Below, in pieces: positions 28,615-37,335 of a stretch of DNA of 64,000 bases. The notes under the pieces were generated by a model that ran no database searches, was not told where the DNA came from, and worked only from the letters and a program-made list of their open reading frames with translations. How positions within the stretch are numbered: position 1 is the first letter of the stretch; each line of letters starts with the position of its first letter. The DNA is from Viridibacterium sp035456105 (GTDB taxonomy: Bacteria > Pseudomonadota > Gammaproteobacteria > Burkholderiales > Rhodocyclaceae), in the NCBI GenBank assembly GCA_035456105.1, contig DATIDV010000039.1, positions 11,142-75,141 on the forward strand, read 5' to 3'. The position numbers and the translations under genes were made by a program.

Positions 28615-30332
28615 CAGTGCGAATCCCGTGGCACGGGCGCGCCGCTGCCACCAACGAGGAAGTCCAGATCTGCGCCAAGATGAGCCTGCTGCACGCGGCT
28701 TACATAGAGATGACACCAACCGCGCTCAGGCGCCTCGGCCGGTGCCCACGCGGCGCGGCGTCGTGCCAGCTCTTCATCGGATACTTTCAGCGTGATGCTG
28801 CGGCGGGCCACATCGAGTTCGATGACATCGCCATCCTGCACCAGCGCCAGCGGGCCACCCACAGCCGCTTCGGGGGATGTGTGCAGCACCACCGTGCCGT
28901 AGGCCGTGCCACTCATGCGCGCATCGGAAATGCGCACCATGTCCGTGATGCCCTTGCGCAGCACTTTCGGCGGCAGAGGCATGTTGCCCACTTCGGCCAT
29001 GCCCGGATAACCGCGCGGGCCGCAGTTCTGCAGCACCATCACGCAGTGCTCGTCGATGTCGAGATCCTCATCGTTGATGCGTGCATGGAAGTCCTCGATA
29101 TTTTTGAACACCACCGCCCGGCCGCTGTGTTTAAGCAAATGGGGTGACGCAGCTGACGGTTTGATCACGGCGCCATTTGGCGCGAGATTGCCTCGCACGA
29201 CGGCGATACCAGCCGCCGCCTTGAAAGGCGCTTCAACGGTGGTAATCACCTCTCGGTTATAGCAGGGCGCGTCCTTCACGTTCTCTTCGACACTTTTGCC
29301 ATTTACCGTCAGCACATCGCGATGCAGAAAAGGAAGAATCTCGCGCATCACCGCAGGCAAACCGCCTGCGTAATAAAAGTCTTCCATCAGGTATTTTCCG
29401 GAAGGTTGCAGGTTCACCAGGCATGGCAGTTCGGCACCAAGCTTGTCCCAGTCGTTGAGCTCGAGCTTGACACCAATGCGGCCTGCAAGCGCCAGCAGAT
29501 GTAGCACGGAATTGGTCGAGCCGCCTATTGCGGCATTCACGCGAATGGCATTCTCGAAAGCCTCCCGCGTGAGCACCTTCGACATCAGCAAGTCTTCCTT
29601 GACCATGTCGACGATGCGCCGCCCGGTGAGCTGTGCGAGGCGATTGCGATGCGCATCCACGGCGGGAATCGCCGCATTGCCCGGCAAGGCCATGCCCAGT
29701 GCCTCGACCATGCTGGCCATCGTCGACGCCGTACCCATGGTCATGCAGTGGCCCTTCGAGCGATGCATGGTCGATTCGCAGGAGACGAATTCCTCCATCT
29801 TCATGCGGCCGCCGCGCACCTCTTCGGAGAGCTGCCACACACCGGTGCCGGAGCCAATGTCCTGCCCGCGGAACTTGCCGTTAAGCATCGGCCCGCCGGA
29901 AATGCCGATGGTCGGGATGTCGCAGCTCGCCGCACCCATCAGCAGCGATGGCGTGGTCTTGTCGCAGCCCATCAGCAGCACCACGCCATCCATAGGGTTG
30001 CCGCGGATCGACTCTTCAACGTCCATGCTCGCAAGATTACGGAACAGCATGGCCGTGGGCCGTAGCTGAGTCTCGCCGAGCGACATCACGGGGAATTCCA
30101 GCGGGAAGCCGCCAGCTTCATAGACGCCGCGTTTGACGAATTCCGCCAGCTCGCGAAAATGTCCGTTGCAGGGGGTCAGCTCTGACCACGTATTGCAGAT
30201 ACCGATGACGGGACGACCATCGAACATGTCGTCCGGATAGCCCTGATTTTTCATCCAGCTGCGATGCATGAAACCATCGCGATCCTGCTTGCCGAACCAG
30301 GCCTGACTACGGAGTTTCTTTGCGCTGCTCAT
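28614..30332 (-). CDS. Pentonate dehydratase (IlvD/Edd family)
   Basis: A 572-residue [2Fe-2S] dehydratase. Cluster cysteines are in GICNTWSELTPC, GCDKTTPS and HCMTMGTAS. Its pattern (KLRSQAWFG, NPMDGVVLLMGCDKTTP, NAAIGGSTNSVLHL) is that of L-arabinonate/D-xylonate dehydratases rather than IlvD or Edd. It removes water to give the 2-keto-3-deoxy acid. The ATG at 30332 gives the family length (about 580); a start 46 codons upstream would use the promoter region. It diverges from the SDR gene, with 157 bases between them. Confidence 0.9.
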   Translation of the reverse strand: MSSAKKLRSQAWFGKQDRDGFMHRSWMKNQGYPDDMFDGRPVIGICNTWSELTPCNGHFRELAEFVKRGVYEAGGFPLEFPVMSLGETQLRPTAMLFRNLASMDVEESIRGNPMDGVVLLMGCDKTTPSLLMGAASCDIPTIGISGGPMLNGKFRGQDIGSGTGVWQLSEEVRGGRMKMEEFVSCESTMHRSKGHCMTMGTASTMASMVEALGMALPGNAAIPAVDAHRNRLAQLTGRRIVDMVKEDLLMSKVLTREAFENAIRVNAAIGGSTNSVLHLLALAGRIGVKLELNDWDKLGAELPCLVNLQPSGKYLMEDFYYAGGLPAVMREILPFLHRDVLTVNGKSVEENVKDAPCYNREVITTVEAPFKAAAGIAVVRGNLAPNGAVIKPSAASPHLLKHSGRAVVFKNIEDFHARINDEDLDIDEHCVMVLQNCGPRGYPGMAEVGNMPLPPKVLRKGITDMVRISDARMSGTAYGTVVLHTSPEAAVGGPLALVQDGDVIELDVARRSITLKVSDEELARRRAAWAPAEAPERGWCHLYVSRVQQAHLGADLDFLVGGSGAPVPRDSH

Positions 30333-30452
30333 GAACGTCCTTGTGCGATCGAACGATGCAGATGGGCTTGCCGGAGGCTCGCTGGAGGGCGCGCCCATGT
30401 CACTGTGGGCGGATGCTAACAGTGCTAATCTATAACCGTCTAATGCGTATTT

Positions 30453-30476
30453 ATCATTAATTGATTGCAATAATCA
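30453..30476. promoter_or_regulatory. Candidate operator in the dehydratase/SDR divergent promoter
   Basis: Three half-sites, ATCA (30453-30456), TGAT (30462-30465) and ATCA (30473-30476), form two overlapping dyads in an AT-rich stretch. A LysR-type protein is encoded 0.8 kb away. The SDR start (30490) follows closely, so binding here could affect both genes. AATCA/ATCA elements also occur in the LysR/AraD1 spacer (32310-32400). Confidence 0.35.
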
Positions 30477-30489
30477 CATCGGAGCGAGC

Positions 30490-31263
30490 ATGAAAAAACC
30501 CGTCTATGCAACCTATCCGTCCCTTAAAGATCGGCCCGTATTCATCACCGGCGGTGGCTCTGGCATCGGTGCGTCCCTCGTAACGGCATTTGCCGAGCAA
30601 GGCGCCAAAGTGGCTTTTGTCGACATCCAGCGGGAAGCCAGCGAGACCCTCTGTGCATCGCTCACCAAACAGGGCCTGCCCACTCCGCTCTATGCCCACT
30701 GCGATTTGCGCGATATCGCCGCACTGCAATCCACCATTCGCGACGCTGCGAACACGCTCGGTGATTTCAGCGTGCTGGTGAACAACGCCGCCAACGACCA
30801 GCGCCATGCCATCGAAGAGGTAACGCCTGAATACTGGGATGAGCGCATGGCCATTAACCAGCGCCCCATGTTCTTCGCCGCGCAGGCCGTCATTGCCGGC
30901 ATGCGAAAGCTCGGCGGCGGCGCCATCATCAACTTCGGCTCGATCGGCTGGAAGATCGGCAGTGGCGGCTACCCTGCCTACGCCACCGCCAAGGCGGCGA
31001 CCCATGGTCTGACACGCGCACTGGCGCGCGATCTCGGCCCATCGAAGATCCGCGTGAACACCGTCACACCGGGCTGGGTCATGACCGAACGGCAACTGAG
31101 CATGTGGGTCGACGAGGAAGCGCGTGCGGAAATCGCGCGTAGGCAGTGCATCAAGGATGAATTGATGCCGGAGCATCTGGCGCGGCTGGTGCTGTTCCTC
31201 GCATCGGATGACGCCAGCATGTGCACGGCGCAGGACTTCACGTGTGACGCGGGTTGGTCGTAA
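30490..31263 (+). CDS. SDR-family sugar 1-dehydrogenase (XylB-like)
   Basis: A 257-residue classical short-chain dehydrogenase: cofactor loop TGGGSGIGAS, Asp after the second strand (FVDIQ) favouring NAD+, NNAAND, catalytic Ser in FGSIGW, and Tyr/Lys in YATAKAATHG. The overall pattern resembles Caulobacter D-xylose dehydrogenase (NDQRH, YWDERM, SDDASMCT). It would oxidise the aldose at C1 to its lactone, opening the pathway completed by the lactonase and dehydratase transcribed the other way. L-arabinose or D-galactose are alternative substrates. A GGAGCG ribosome site precedes the ATG. Confidence 0.88.
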   Translation: MKKPVYATYPSLKDRPVFITGGGSGIGASLVTAFAEQGAKVAFVDIQREASETLCASLTKQGLPTPLYAHCDLRDIAALQSTIRDAANTLGDFSVLVNNAANDQRHAIEEVTPEYWDERMAINQRPMFFAAQAVIAGMRKLGGGAIINFGSIGWKIGSGGYPAYATAKAATHGLTRALARDLGPSKIRVNTVTPGWVMTERQLSMWVDEEARAEIARRQCIKDELMPEHLARLVLFLASDDASMCTAQDFTCDAGWS

Positions 31264-31306
31264 GGCGGAACTCCGCAGGAGGTTCCGCCAGCCGCCGTGA
31301 GACGGC
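31264..31306. terminator. Double hairpin between convergent SDR and LysR genes
   Basis: The stem GGCGGAA-CTCC / GGAG-TTCCGCC (31264-31289, one bulge) begins directly at the SDR stop. It is followed by a short stem GCCGT / ACGGC (31294-31306). No U-run follows. It probably serves both convergent genes. Confidence 0.5.
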
Positions 31307-31307
31307 T

Positions 31308-32309
31308 CTACGCAGCGTATGTTTTAGCCCCGCCCGGCGGAATCTCCTGTGGAGTTCCGCCCGGCGACGCGTAAACCGCCGCAGCCGTTGCCCGCAGAGC
31401 CTCCAGCAAGATCTGAGCACCCGGCGATAACAGATGATCGCGCCGCGTGATGATGCCGAACTCATCCATGTGACAGGGCAGCTCCAGCGGCACGATGGCA
31501 ATCATGCCGAAGCTCGCCAGATAATTCGCTACCGCTACCGGCAAAACGGCCAGCGTGTCGGACTGCGCCAGCACTTGGGTTGTCACCGGCATGGCAAAGG
31601 TCTCGACCAGGTTCTTCGGCGGCTCGAGACCGTTCTGGCGAAAGCTCAAATCAAAGCGGTGACGCAGCACGCTGCCTGCCGGTGGCAGCACCCAGGCCGC
31701 GCTCGCCACATCAGCAAGCTGCAAGTCCTTGCGTGTCATGAGCGGATGGTCGCGACGGGCCGCAACGCAGACGCGCTCCTCCGCCAGCGGCTCGAAGCTC
31801 AGCCCCTCGTTGTCGTTGTCCTCGAACAGGCGCGCGACGAGGATGTCCAACTTGCCTTGTTGCAGACGCGGCTGCAGGATATCGCTCGTATCCATCTGCA
31901 CGCCGATGCGCAGGTGTGGGTGTGTTGCCTTCACCTGCGCAATCGCATGCGGAATCAGGGTGGTTGCTGGCGACATGATGACGCCGATATTCACCTGCCC
32001 CGTCATGCCGATCTGCAGCGCGCTGATTTCCTCGTGCGCCTGACCGAGATTGGCGATGACCATACGCGCGTGGCGGATCATGATTTCGCCATACCACGTC
32101 GGCCGCATGCCACGCGGCAGCCGCTCGAAGAGCTCCACGCCAAGCATGTCCTCCAGTTCCTTGAGCAACTTGGACGCAGCAGGCTGCGTCATGCCCAACG
32201 CTTCGGCGGTCTTATGGATGTTGCGCTCTTCGTCCAGCCCGACGAGCAACAGCAGCTGTCGCATCTTCAGACGAGCGCGAATGAACCACTTTGAATTGAG
32301 GCTGGACAT
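31308..32309 (-). CDS. LysR-family transcriptional regulator (GbpR/GguR-like)
   Basis: A 333-residue regulator with an N-terminal winged helix (HKTAEALGMTQPAASKLLKELEDMLG, about residues 33-58) and a periplasmic-binding-like effector domain (about 95-300). The helix sequence and the setting match the GbpR/GguR group, which controls sugar-acid and galactose/arabinose genes. It diverges from the AraD1-like gene and lies in the middle of the pathway genes, so it likely senses a pathway sugar or keto acid. The final residues PGGTPQEIPPGGAKTYAA are encoded by the hairpin repeat and look like an accidental extension. Confidence 0.9.
   Translation of the reverse strand: MSSLNSKWFIRARLKMRQLLLLVGLDEERNIHKTAEALGMTQPAASKLLKELEDMLGVELFERLPRGMRPTWYGEIMIRHARMVIANLGQAHEEISALQIGMTGQVNIGVIMSPATTLIPHAIAQVKATHPHLRIGVQMDTSDILQPRLQQGKLDILVARLFEDNDNEGLSFEPLAEERVCVAARRDHPLMTRKDLQLADVASAAWVLPPAGSVLRHRFDLSFRQNGLEPPKNLVETFAMPVTTQVLAQSDTLAVLPVAVANYLASFGMIAIVPLELPCHMDEFGIITRRDHLLSPGAQILLEALRATAAAVYASPGGTPQEIPPGGAKTYAA
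31331..31366. repeat. Second, inverted copy of the GGCGGAA hairpin inside the LysR 3' end
   Basis: The stem CGCC-GGCGGAA-CTCC / GGAG-TTCCGCC-GGCG (loop TGT) lies in the last codons of the LysR gene. Its core differs from the reverse complement of the hairpin at 31264-31289 by only two bases. The two form an inverted repeat about 45 bases apart. Confidence 0.7.
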
Positions 32310-32430
32310 AGTGCGTTAATCACCAAATTTATTAATATTAAAAACGGTATCAATCAACCCAAATATTTCATTAGAAATGTATCACTTAAATCCCTAGTAT
32401 CGAGTTTCGATTGCTTCGCGAGGCAGGTGT

Positions 32431-33432
32431 ATGCGCTTGATTCATTACAGATCGAAGAGTGGCAATTGCCGTGTCGGCGTCGTCATCGAGGATGGTGAGC
32501 GCGTCGCACCAGTGCGCGGTGCGTCTTCCACCTATGCACTTGCCATCGACGCCATTGCCGCCGGACGCAGTGTTGCGACGCACATCGATCAGCTCGGAAC
32601 AGATACGAGTGAAAGCCTCGTCGCGATCCGCAGCGAAGGTCGCCTGCTAACCCCGCTTGCACATCACGACCCCGCGCACTGCCACGTCACCGGCACTGGC
32701 CTGACACATCTCGGCAGCGCCGCAGCGCGCGACCAGATGCATCAGAAACTCGGTGCTGCAGAAACGACACTCACCGACAGCATGAAGATCTTCAAGGCCG
32801 GCGTAGAAGGCGGTCGCTGCGTCAACGGCCAACCCGGCGTGCAACCGGAATGGTTCTACAAGGGCGATGGCAGCATCGTTGCAGCACCAGACACCGCCCT
32901 GCCCTCACCGGACTTTGCTCTCGATGGCGGCGAAGAACCTGAGATCGTCGGTCTGTATGTGATCGGCATGGATCGGCTACCTTACCGCCTTGGCTTCGCG
33001 CTCGGCAATGAGTTTTCCGATCACGTCACAGAGCGCCAGAATTATCTCTACCTCGCCCATTCCAAACTGCGCCCGTGCGCAATCGGGCCCGAAGTGCTGC
33101 TCGGCGAATTACCACGCAGCCTGCATGGCACGAGCCGCATCCTGCGTAATGGCAAGACGCTTTGGGAAAAACCCTTCCTGACCGGCGAGGACAATATGTG
33201 CCACGACATCGCCAACCTGGAATATCACCACTTCAAGTACACGCAGTTCCTGCGGCCCGGCGATGTTCATGTGCACTTCTTCGGCACGGCGACCGTCAGC
33301 ATTGCCGATGGCATCCAGACTCAGGAAGGCGATGTCTTCGAAATCTCAATTCCGGAATTCGGCACGCCACTCAGCAATCGCCTCGGCAAGCGCACCACCG
33401 AAATCCGCGCGGGCCAGGTTCGCGCACTCTGA
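32431..33432 (+). CDS. AraD1/GguC-type 2-keto-3-deoxypentonate dehydratase (FAH family)
   Basis: 333 residues of the fumarylacetoacetate-hydrolase-like AraD1 family (FKAGVEGG near the N-domain boundary, EPEIVGLYVIG metal site, GNEFSDHVTER, FFGTATVSIADGI). In arabinose-degrading betaproteobacteria this family occupies the step from 2-keto-3-deoxy-L-arabinonate to 2,5-dioxopentanoate. That fits exactly between the dehydratase and the following semialdehyde dehydrogenase. A fumarylpyruvate-hydrolase-like role is the alternative. It is the first gene of a rightward pair. Confidence 0.85.
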   Translation: MRLIHYRSKSGNCRVGVVIEDGERVAPVRGASSTYALAIDAIAAGRSVATHIDQLGTDTSESLVAIRSEGRLLTPLAHHDPAHCHVTGTGLTHLGSAAARDQMHQKLGAAETTLTDSMKIFKAGVEGGRCVNGQPGVQPEWFYKGDGSIVAAPDTALPSPDFALDGGEEPEIVGLYVIGMDRLPYRLGFALGNEFSDHVTERQNYLYLAHSKLRPCAIGPEVLLGELPRSLHGTSRILRNGKTLWEKPFLTGEDNMCHDIANLEYHHFKYTQFLRPGDVHVHFFGTATVSIADGIQTQEGDVFEISIPEFGTPLSNRLGKRTTEIRAGQVRAL

Positions 33433-33473
33433 TCACCTCATCACCTTCTGACCACGACTCACGGGAAAACACC

Positions 33474-34916
33474 ATGTCCGCAGTGCTCAAGCTCAGTAGT
33501 TACATCAACGGCGAATGGACTGTGGGCGGCAGCACAAGCTACAGCGATAACCCCTCGGACCTCGACAACCCGGTTGCCGAAGTCTCGCGTGCCAACGCTG
33601 CGCAGACGGATATCGCCATCGACGCGGCTGCCGCAGCCTTTCCCTCGTGGTCGGTGAGTGGTATCCAAAGGCGCGCCGACATCCTCGATCAGGTCGGCAG
33701 CGAAATCGTCGCGCGTCGCGAAGAACTCGGCATCCTGCTTGCGCGTGAGGAAGGCAAGTCCTTGCCAGAGGCCATCGGCGAAGCTACGCGCGCCGGACAC
33801 ATCTTCAAGTTCTTCGCTGGCGAAGTGCTACGCATCGCAGGAGAGCGCATGGCCTCCGTGCGGCCCGGCATCGACGTCGAAATCACGCGCGAGCCGATCG
33901 GCGTGGTCGGCATCATCGCGCCGTGGAATTTCCCGCTGGCGATCCCGGCATGGAAGATTGCGCCTGCACTGGCCTATGGCAACACGGTCGTCTTCAAACC
34001 CGCCGAAGCCGTGCCCGCCTGCGCCTGGCAGATCGCCGACATGCTGCATCGCGCTGGCCTGCCGGCGGGCGTGTTCAATCTGGTCATCGGCAGCGGCCGC
34101 GAAGTCGGCGCACGCATTCTCGAAAACCCGAAAGTCGACGCCGTCAGCTTCACGGGCTCCGTCGCAACTGGCGAGCATGTCCTGCTCACCACGACACGTC
34201 GACGTGCAAAAGTGCAGCTCGAAATGGGCGGCAAGAATCCGCTGCTGGTGCTAGATGACGCCGACATTGATGTCGCGATAAACGCCGCCATCAACGGCGC
34301 CTTCTTCTCGACGGGCCAGCGCTGCACGGCGTCGAGCCGCATCATCGTCACTGCAGGCATTCATGATCGCTTCGTTGATGCCATGCGCACCCGCACCACA
34401 AAACTCGCGGTCGGCGCAGCACTTGAGAAGACAACGGAAATCGGCCCTGTGGTCGACGCCGCGCAGCTGAAGCAGGACCTGGATTACATCGGTATCGGCC
34501 GCAGCGAAGGTGCTGAGTTGCTGGAAGGTGGCGAACAGGTCGAGCGCAGTACGCGCGGCCATTTCCTCACGCCCGCACTATTCCTGGGTTCGCCGGAGAT
34601 GCGTATCAGCCGAGAGGAAGTCTTCGGACCGGTTGCCGTCGTCATCAAGGCAGATAACTACGAACACGGACTCGCGCTGGCGAACGACACGCCATTTGGT
34701 CTCTGTGCCGGTATCTGCACCACGTCGCTCAAGCAAGCGACGCATTTCAAACGCCATGCGCAGGCCGGCATGTTGATGGTCAATCTACCAACGGCGGGCG
34801 TCGATTACCACGTGCCTTTCGGCGGCAGCAAAGGCTCAAGCTACGGGCCGCGCGAGCAAGGGCGCTACGCTGCGGAGTTCTACACCAAAGTAAAAACGGC
34901 TTACATCAGCGCCTGA
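33474..34916 (+). CDS. 2,5-dioxopentanoate (alpha-ketoglutarate semialdehyde) dehydrogenase, ALDH family
   Basis: A 480-residue NAD(P)+-dependent aldehyde dehydrogenase with PWNFPLAIPAWK, the cofactor FTGSVATG, the general base Glu in LEMGGKN, and the nucleophilic Cys in GQRCTA. It would oxidise 2,5-dioxopentanoate to 2-oxoglutarate, delivering pentose carbon to the TCA cycle. The start at 33474 is 41 bases after the AraD1-like stop. An upstream in-frame reading from 33162 overlaps that gene and is a shadow. Its neighbours point to this aldehyde; succinate semialdehyde is an alternative. Confidence 0.9.
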   Translation: MSAVLKLSSYINGEWTVGGSTSYSDNPSDLDNPVAEVSRANAAQTDIAIDAAAAAFPSWSVSGIQRRADILDQVGSEIVARREELGILLAREEGKSLPEAIGEATRAGHIFKFFAGEVLRIAGERMASVRPGIDVEITREPIGVVGIIAPWNFPLAIPAWKIAPALAYGNTVVFKPAEAVPACAWQIADMLHRAGLPAGVFNLVIGSGREVGARILENPKVDAVSFTGSVATGEHVLLTTTRRRAKVQLEMGGKNPLLVLDDADIDVAINAAINGAFFSTGQRCTASSRIIVTAGIHDRFVDAMRTRTTKLAVGAALEKTTEIGPVVDAAQLKQDLDYIGIGRSEGAELLEGGEQVERSTRGHFLTPALFLGSPEMRISREEVFGPVAVVIKADNYEHGLALANDTPFGLCAGICTTSLKQATHFKRHAQAGMLMVNLPTAGVDYHVPFGGSKGSSYGPREQGRYAAEFYTKVKTAYISA

Positions 34917-34948
34917 CAAAAAGGCAGATGCAAGCCGTTTCTTGAGGA

Positions 34949-34972
34949 CGTTGCTGGCCTGAGCCAGCAACG
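34949..34972. terminator. Hairpin between convergent ALDH and fpr genes
   Basis: A perfect 10-bp stem CGTTGCTGGC / GCCAGCAACG with loop CTGA, directly before the fpr stop. It lacks a U-tract on either strand, so it may act with Rho or as a stabilising 3' structure. Confidence 0.5.
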
Positions 34973-34974
34973 GA

Positions 34975-35751
34975 TCAGCGCTCCACGAAAGCGCGTTCGA
35001 TCACGTAGTCGCCTGGCACACCCACGCTCGGCGAAATCTTGAAGCCGCGCTCTTCCAGCAGATCAGCCGTGTCCTTGTTCATCGACGGGCTGCCGCAGAT
35101 CATCACACGGTCCGTTTCCGGATTCAGTGGCTCAAGGCCAAGATCATTCGTCATCTTGTTGGTGGTGATCAGATCCGTCAGACGGCCCTGATTGCGGTAC
35201 GGCTCGCGCGTCACGCTCGGGTAGTACAGCAACTTGTCACGCACCATCTCGCCCAGGAACTCGTCGTCGTGCAGTTCCTTGCTGATGTACTCCTGGTACG
35301 CGAGTTCGCTGACCGTACGCACGCCATGGAACAACACCACTTTCTCAAAGCGCTCATAGGCTTCCGGATCGCGGATCAGGCTCATGAACGGCGCCAGGCC
35401 CGTGCCCGTACCGAACAGGTACAGGTTTTTGCCGGGCTTCAGATCGTCCAGCACCAGCGTGCCGGTGGGCTTCTTGCCGATCAGGATTTCGTCGCCTTCC
35501 TTCAGATGCTGGAGGCGCGACGTCAGCGGGCCGTTCTGCACCTTGATGCTGAAGAATTCCAGATGCTCTTCGTAGTTGGCGCTGGCGATGCTGTAAGCGC
35601 GCAGCAGCGGCTTGCCTTCGACTTCCAGGCCGATCATCACGAAGTGACCGTTGCGGAAACGGAAGCTCGAATCACGCGTCGTCTTGAAGCTGAACAGGGA
35701 GTCGTTCCAGTGATGAACGCTCAGGACTTTTTCGGGGGCTACGGCTGCCAT
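34975..35751 (-). CDS. fpr: Ferredoxin/flavodoxin-NADP+ reductase
   Basis: A 258-residue FAD enzyme of the bacterial Fpr subclass. FAD-binding RAYSIAS is near residue 51, the nucleotide site GTGTGLAPFMSLIRD near 113, MICGSPSMN follows, and the C-terminus VIERAFVER ends with the family's near-terminal aromatic/basic pattern. It moves electrons between NADPH and ferredoxin or flavodoxin, with roles in oxidative stress and iron-sulfur metabolism. It is a single gene. An AT-rich stretch (35760-35890) upstream is the likely promoter region. Confidence 0.95.
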   Translation of the reverse strand: MAAVAPEKVLSVHHWNDSLFSFKTTRDSSFRFRNGHFVMIGLEVEGKPLLRAYSIASANYEEHLEFFSIKVQNGPLTSRLQHLKEGDEILIGKKPTGTLVLDDLKPGKNLYLFGTGTGLAPFMSLIRDPEAYERFEKVVLFHGVRTVSELAYQEYISKELHDDEFLGEMVRDKLLYYPSVTREPYRNQGRLTDLITTNKMTNDLGLEPLNPETDRVMICGSPSMNKDTADLLEERGFKISPSVGVPGDYVIERAFVER

Positions 35752-35921
35752 TTTTGGCTACTCGCTTTGTTAGTCAATGATGTATTTATATTCCACAGAA
35801 GCCGGTTGCGTAAGCACTTATGGCTAATCTGGACATAACAGCAGGTTATCAGAGTCAAGCATTTGATTTAAAGCAAGAAACTGCATTAGCAAATGCTCTT
35901 TCGGAATACCTTGCCGCAAAG

Positions 35922-35947
35922 ACAAAGCCCGCCGTAGCGGGCTTTGT
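35922..35947 (-). terminator. Terminator of the desaturase gene
   Basis: A perfect 11-bp stem ACAAAGCCCGC / GCGGGCTTTGT with loop CGTA. On the minus strand it is followed by CTTTGCGG. It lies 19 bases past the desaturase stop. Confidence 0.75.
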
Positions 35948-35965
35948 CGGCATGATCCGGAAAAC

Positions 35966-37132
35966 TCAGGCCGCGTACGAGCGCATGCGCAGCGACAGGT
36001 CGCGCAATTGCTGCACACCGCTTTCTTCCGCGCGATGGCACCAGTCCTGCAAATGCTTAAGCAGTTGCTCGCTGGACGCAGAGGAACGTGCCCACAGCGT
36101 CGACAGCTCTTCACGCATGGCGTGCAGCTTTTCGAGCTTCGGGCTGTGCGCCAGCGCTTCGGCCAGCTGAGCACGTGCATTGGCCGACAGGGACTGTGCA
36201 TCGGCCAGCAATGCGCCACGCATCTTGCGCATGTCCACACCGTTGGTGGAACGCAAACGTGCGAGCTCTTCCGAATACACCTTCTGCAGCGACTTCACGT
36301 AACGCGTCATCACGTCATAGCGATGCGTAATGACGTTCTGCAACATGTCCAGATCAACGACATTACGAGTCTCGCCGATTCGCGGCACAGGAATGGTTTT
36401 CTTGACCTTGGCCAGACCGAGCATTTCCAGAATGCGGATGTACATCCAGCCGATATCGAACTCATACCACTTCGACGACAGCTTGGCCGAGGTGGCATAG
36501 GTGTGATGGTTGTTGTGCAGCTCTTCCCCGCCAATCCAGATACCCCAAGGGATCAGGTTGCGCGAGGCATCAGCACATTCGTAGTTGCGATAGCCCCAAT
36601 AGTGACCGGCACCGTTGATCACACCCGCGGCCCAGAATGGAATCCACGCCATCTGAACTACCCAGATGAGCACACCTGGCACAACGCCAAACACGGCCAT
36701 ATTGACGACCATCGTGATCGCCACGCCGAGCTTCTGATAGCGACTGAAGATATTGCGCTCCGCCCAATCATCCGGCGTGCCATGGCCATAACGCTCCATG
36801 GTTTCCTTGTTGCGCGTCTCCTTGACGTACAGCAGAACTCCGGCAAACAAAACACGCTTGATGCCAAGAATCTGCGGGCTGTGCGGGTCTTCCGCCGTTT
36901 CACACTTGGCGTGGTGCTTACGGTGAATGGCAGCCCATTGCTTGGTGACCATACCGGTGGTCAGCCACAGCCACGTGCGAAAAAAGAGGCTCGGCAGCGC
37001 ATGCAGGTCCAACGCTCGGTGAGCCTGATGGCGATGCAGGAAAATCGTGACCGACGCGATCGTGATATGCGTGAGAACCAGTACGCAAAGCACGTACTCC
37101 CACCAAGTCAAATCCACTAAACCAGAAAACAT
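35966..37132 (-). CDS. Acyl-CoA/acyl-lipid desaturase (delta-9 type) with long C-terminal tail
   Basis: The 388-residue membrane di-iron enzyme has three histidine boxes: HRHQAHR (about 33), HRKHHA (about 70) and HNNHH (about 205), with four hydrophobic spans between them. It should introduce a cis double bond into fatty acyl chains and regulate membrane fluidity. After residue about 265 comes a hydrophilic, helix-rich tail of some 120 residues (many Leu/Glu/Arg heptads) that is not part of the catalytic core. The upstream spacer is AT-rich. Its electron donor could be the reductase of the neighbouring fpr, though that is only an inference from position. Confidence 0.92.
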   Translation of the reverse strand: MFSGLVDLTWWEYVLCVLVLTHITIASVTIFLHRHQAHRALDLHALPSLFFRTWLWLTTGMVTKQWAAIHRKHHAKCETAEDPHSPQILGIKRVLFAGVLLYVKETRNKETMERYGHGTPDDWAERNIFSRYQKLGVAITMVVNMAVFGVVPGVLIWVVQMAWIPFWAAGVINGAGHYWGYRNYECADASRNLIPWGIWIGGEELHNNHHTYATSAKLSSKWYEFDIGWMYIRILEMLGLAKVKKTIPVPRIGETRNVVDLDMLQNVITHRYDVMTRYVKSLQKVYSEELARLRSTNGVDMRKMRGALLADAQSLSANARAQLAEALAHSPKLEKLHAMREELSTLWARSSASSEQLLKHLQDWCHRAEESGVQQLRDLSLRMRSYAA

Positions 37133-37299
37133 TAAAATCCTTAGCAGTACGGCTCTCTTGCCAGCTCGCTGGCTGGAATTCCAAAAAGGTTTAGAGCCTG
37201 AACCTGAATTTGGACGCGCGATTGTACGTGATGTCTACGTCGCACCCCGGTTTCGCTGAAGCGGTTTGTCACAAATTGACGATTAATCGTTTGCATGGC

Positions 37300-37329
37300 T
37301 TGACAAGCTGCGATAGAGGCGGCTAATGT
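37300..37329 (+). promoter_or_regulatory. Probable promoter of the leu leader/leuA transcript
   Basis: A -35 TTGACA (37300-37305) and -10 TAATGT (37324-37329) with an 18-base spacer, on the leuA strand. Predicted start is near 37336, giving a leader of about 325 bases before leuA. Confidence 0.5.
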
Positions 37330-37335
37330 CAGAGC

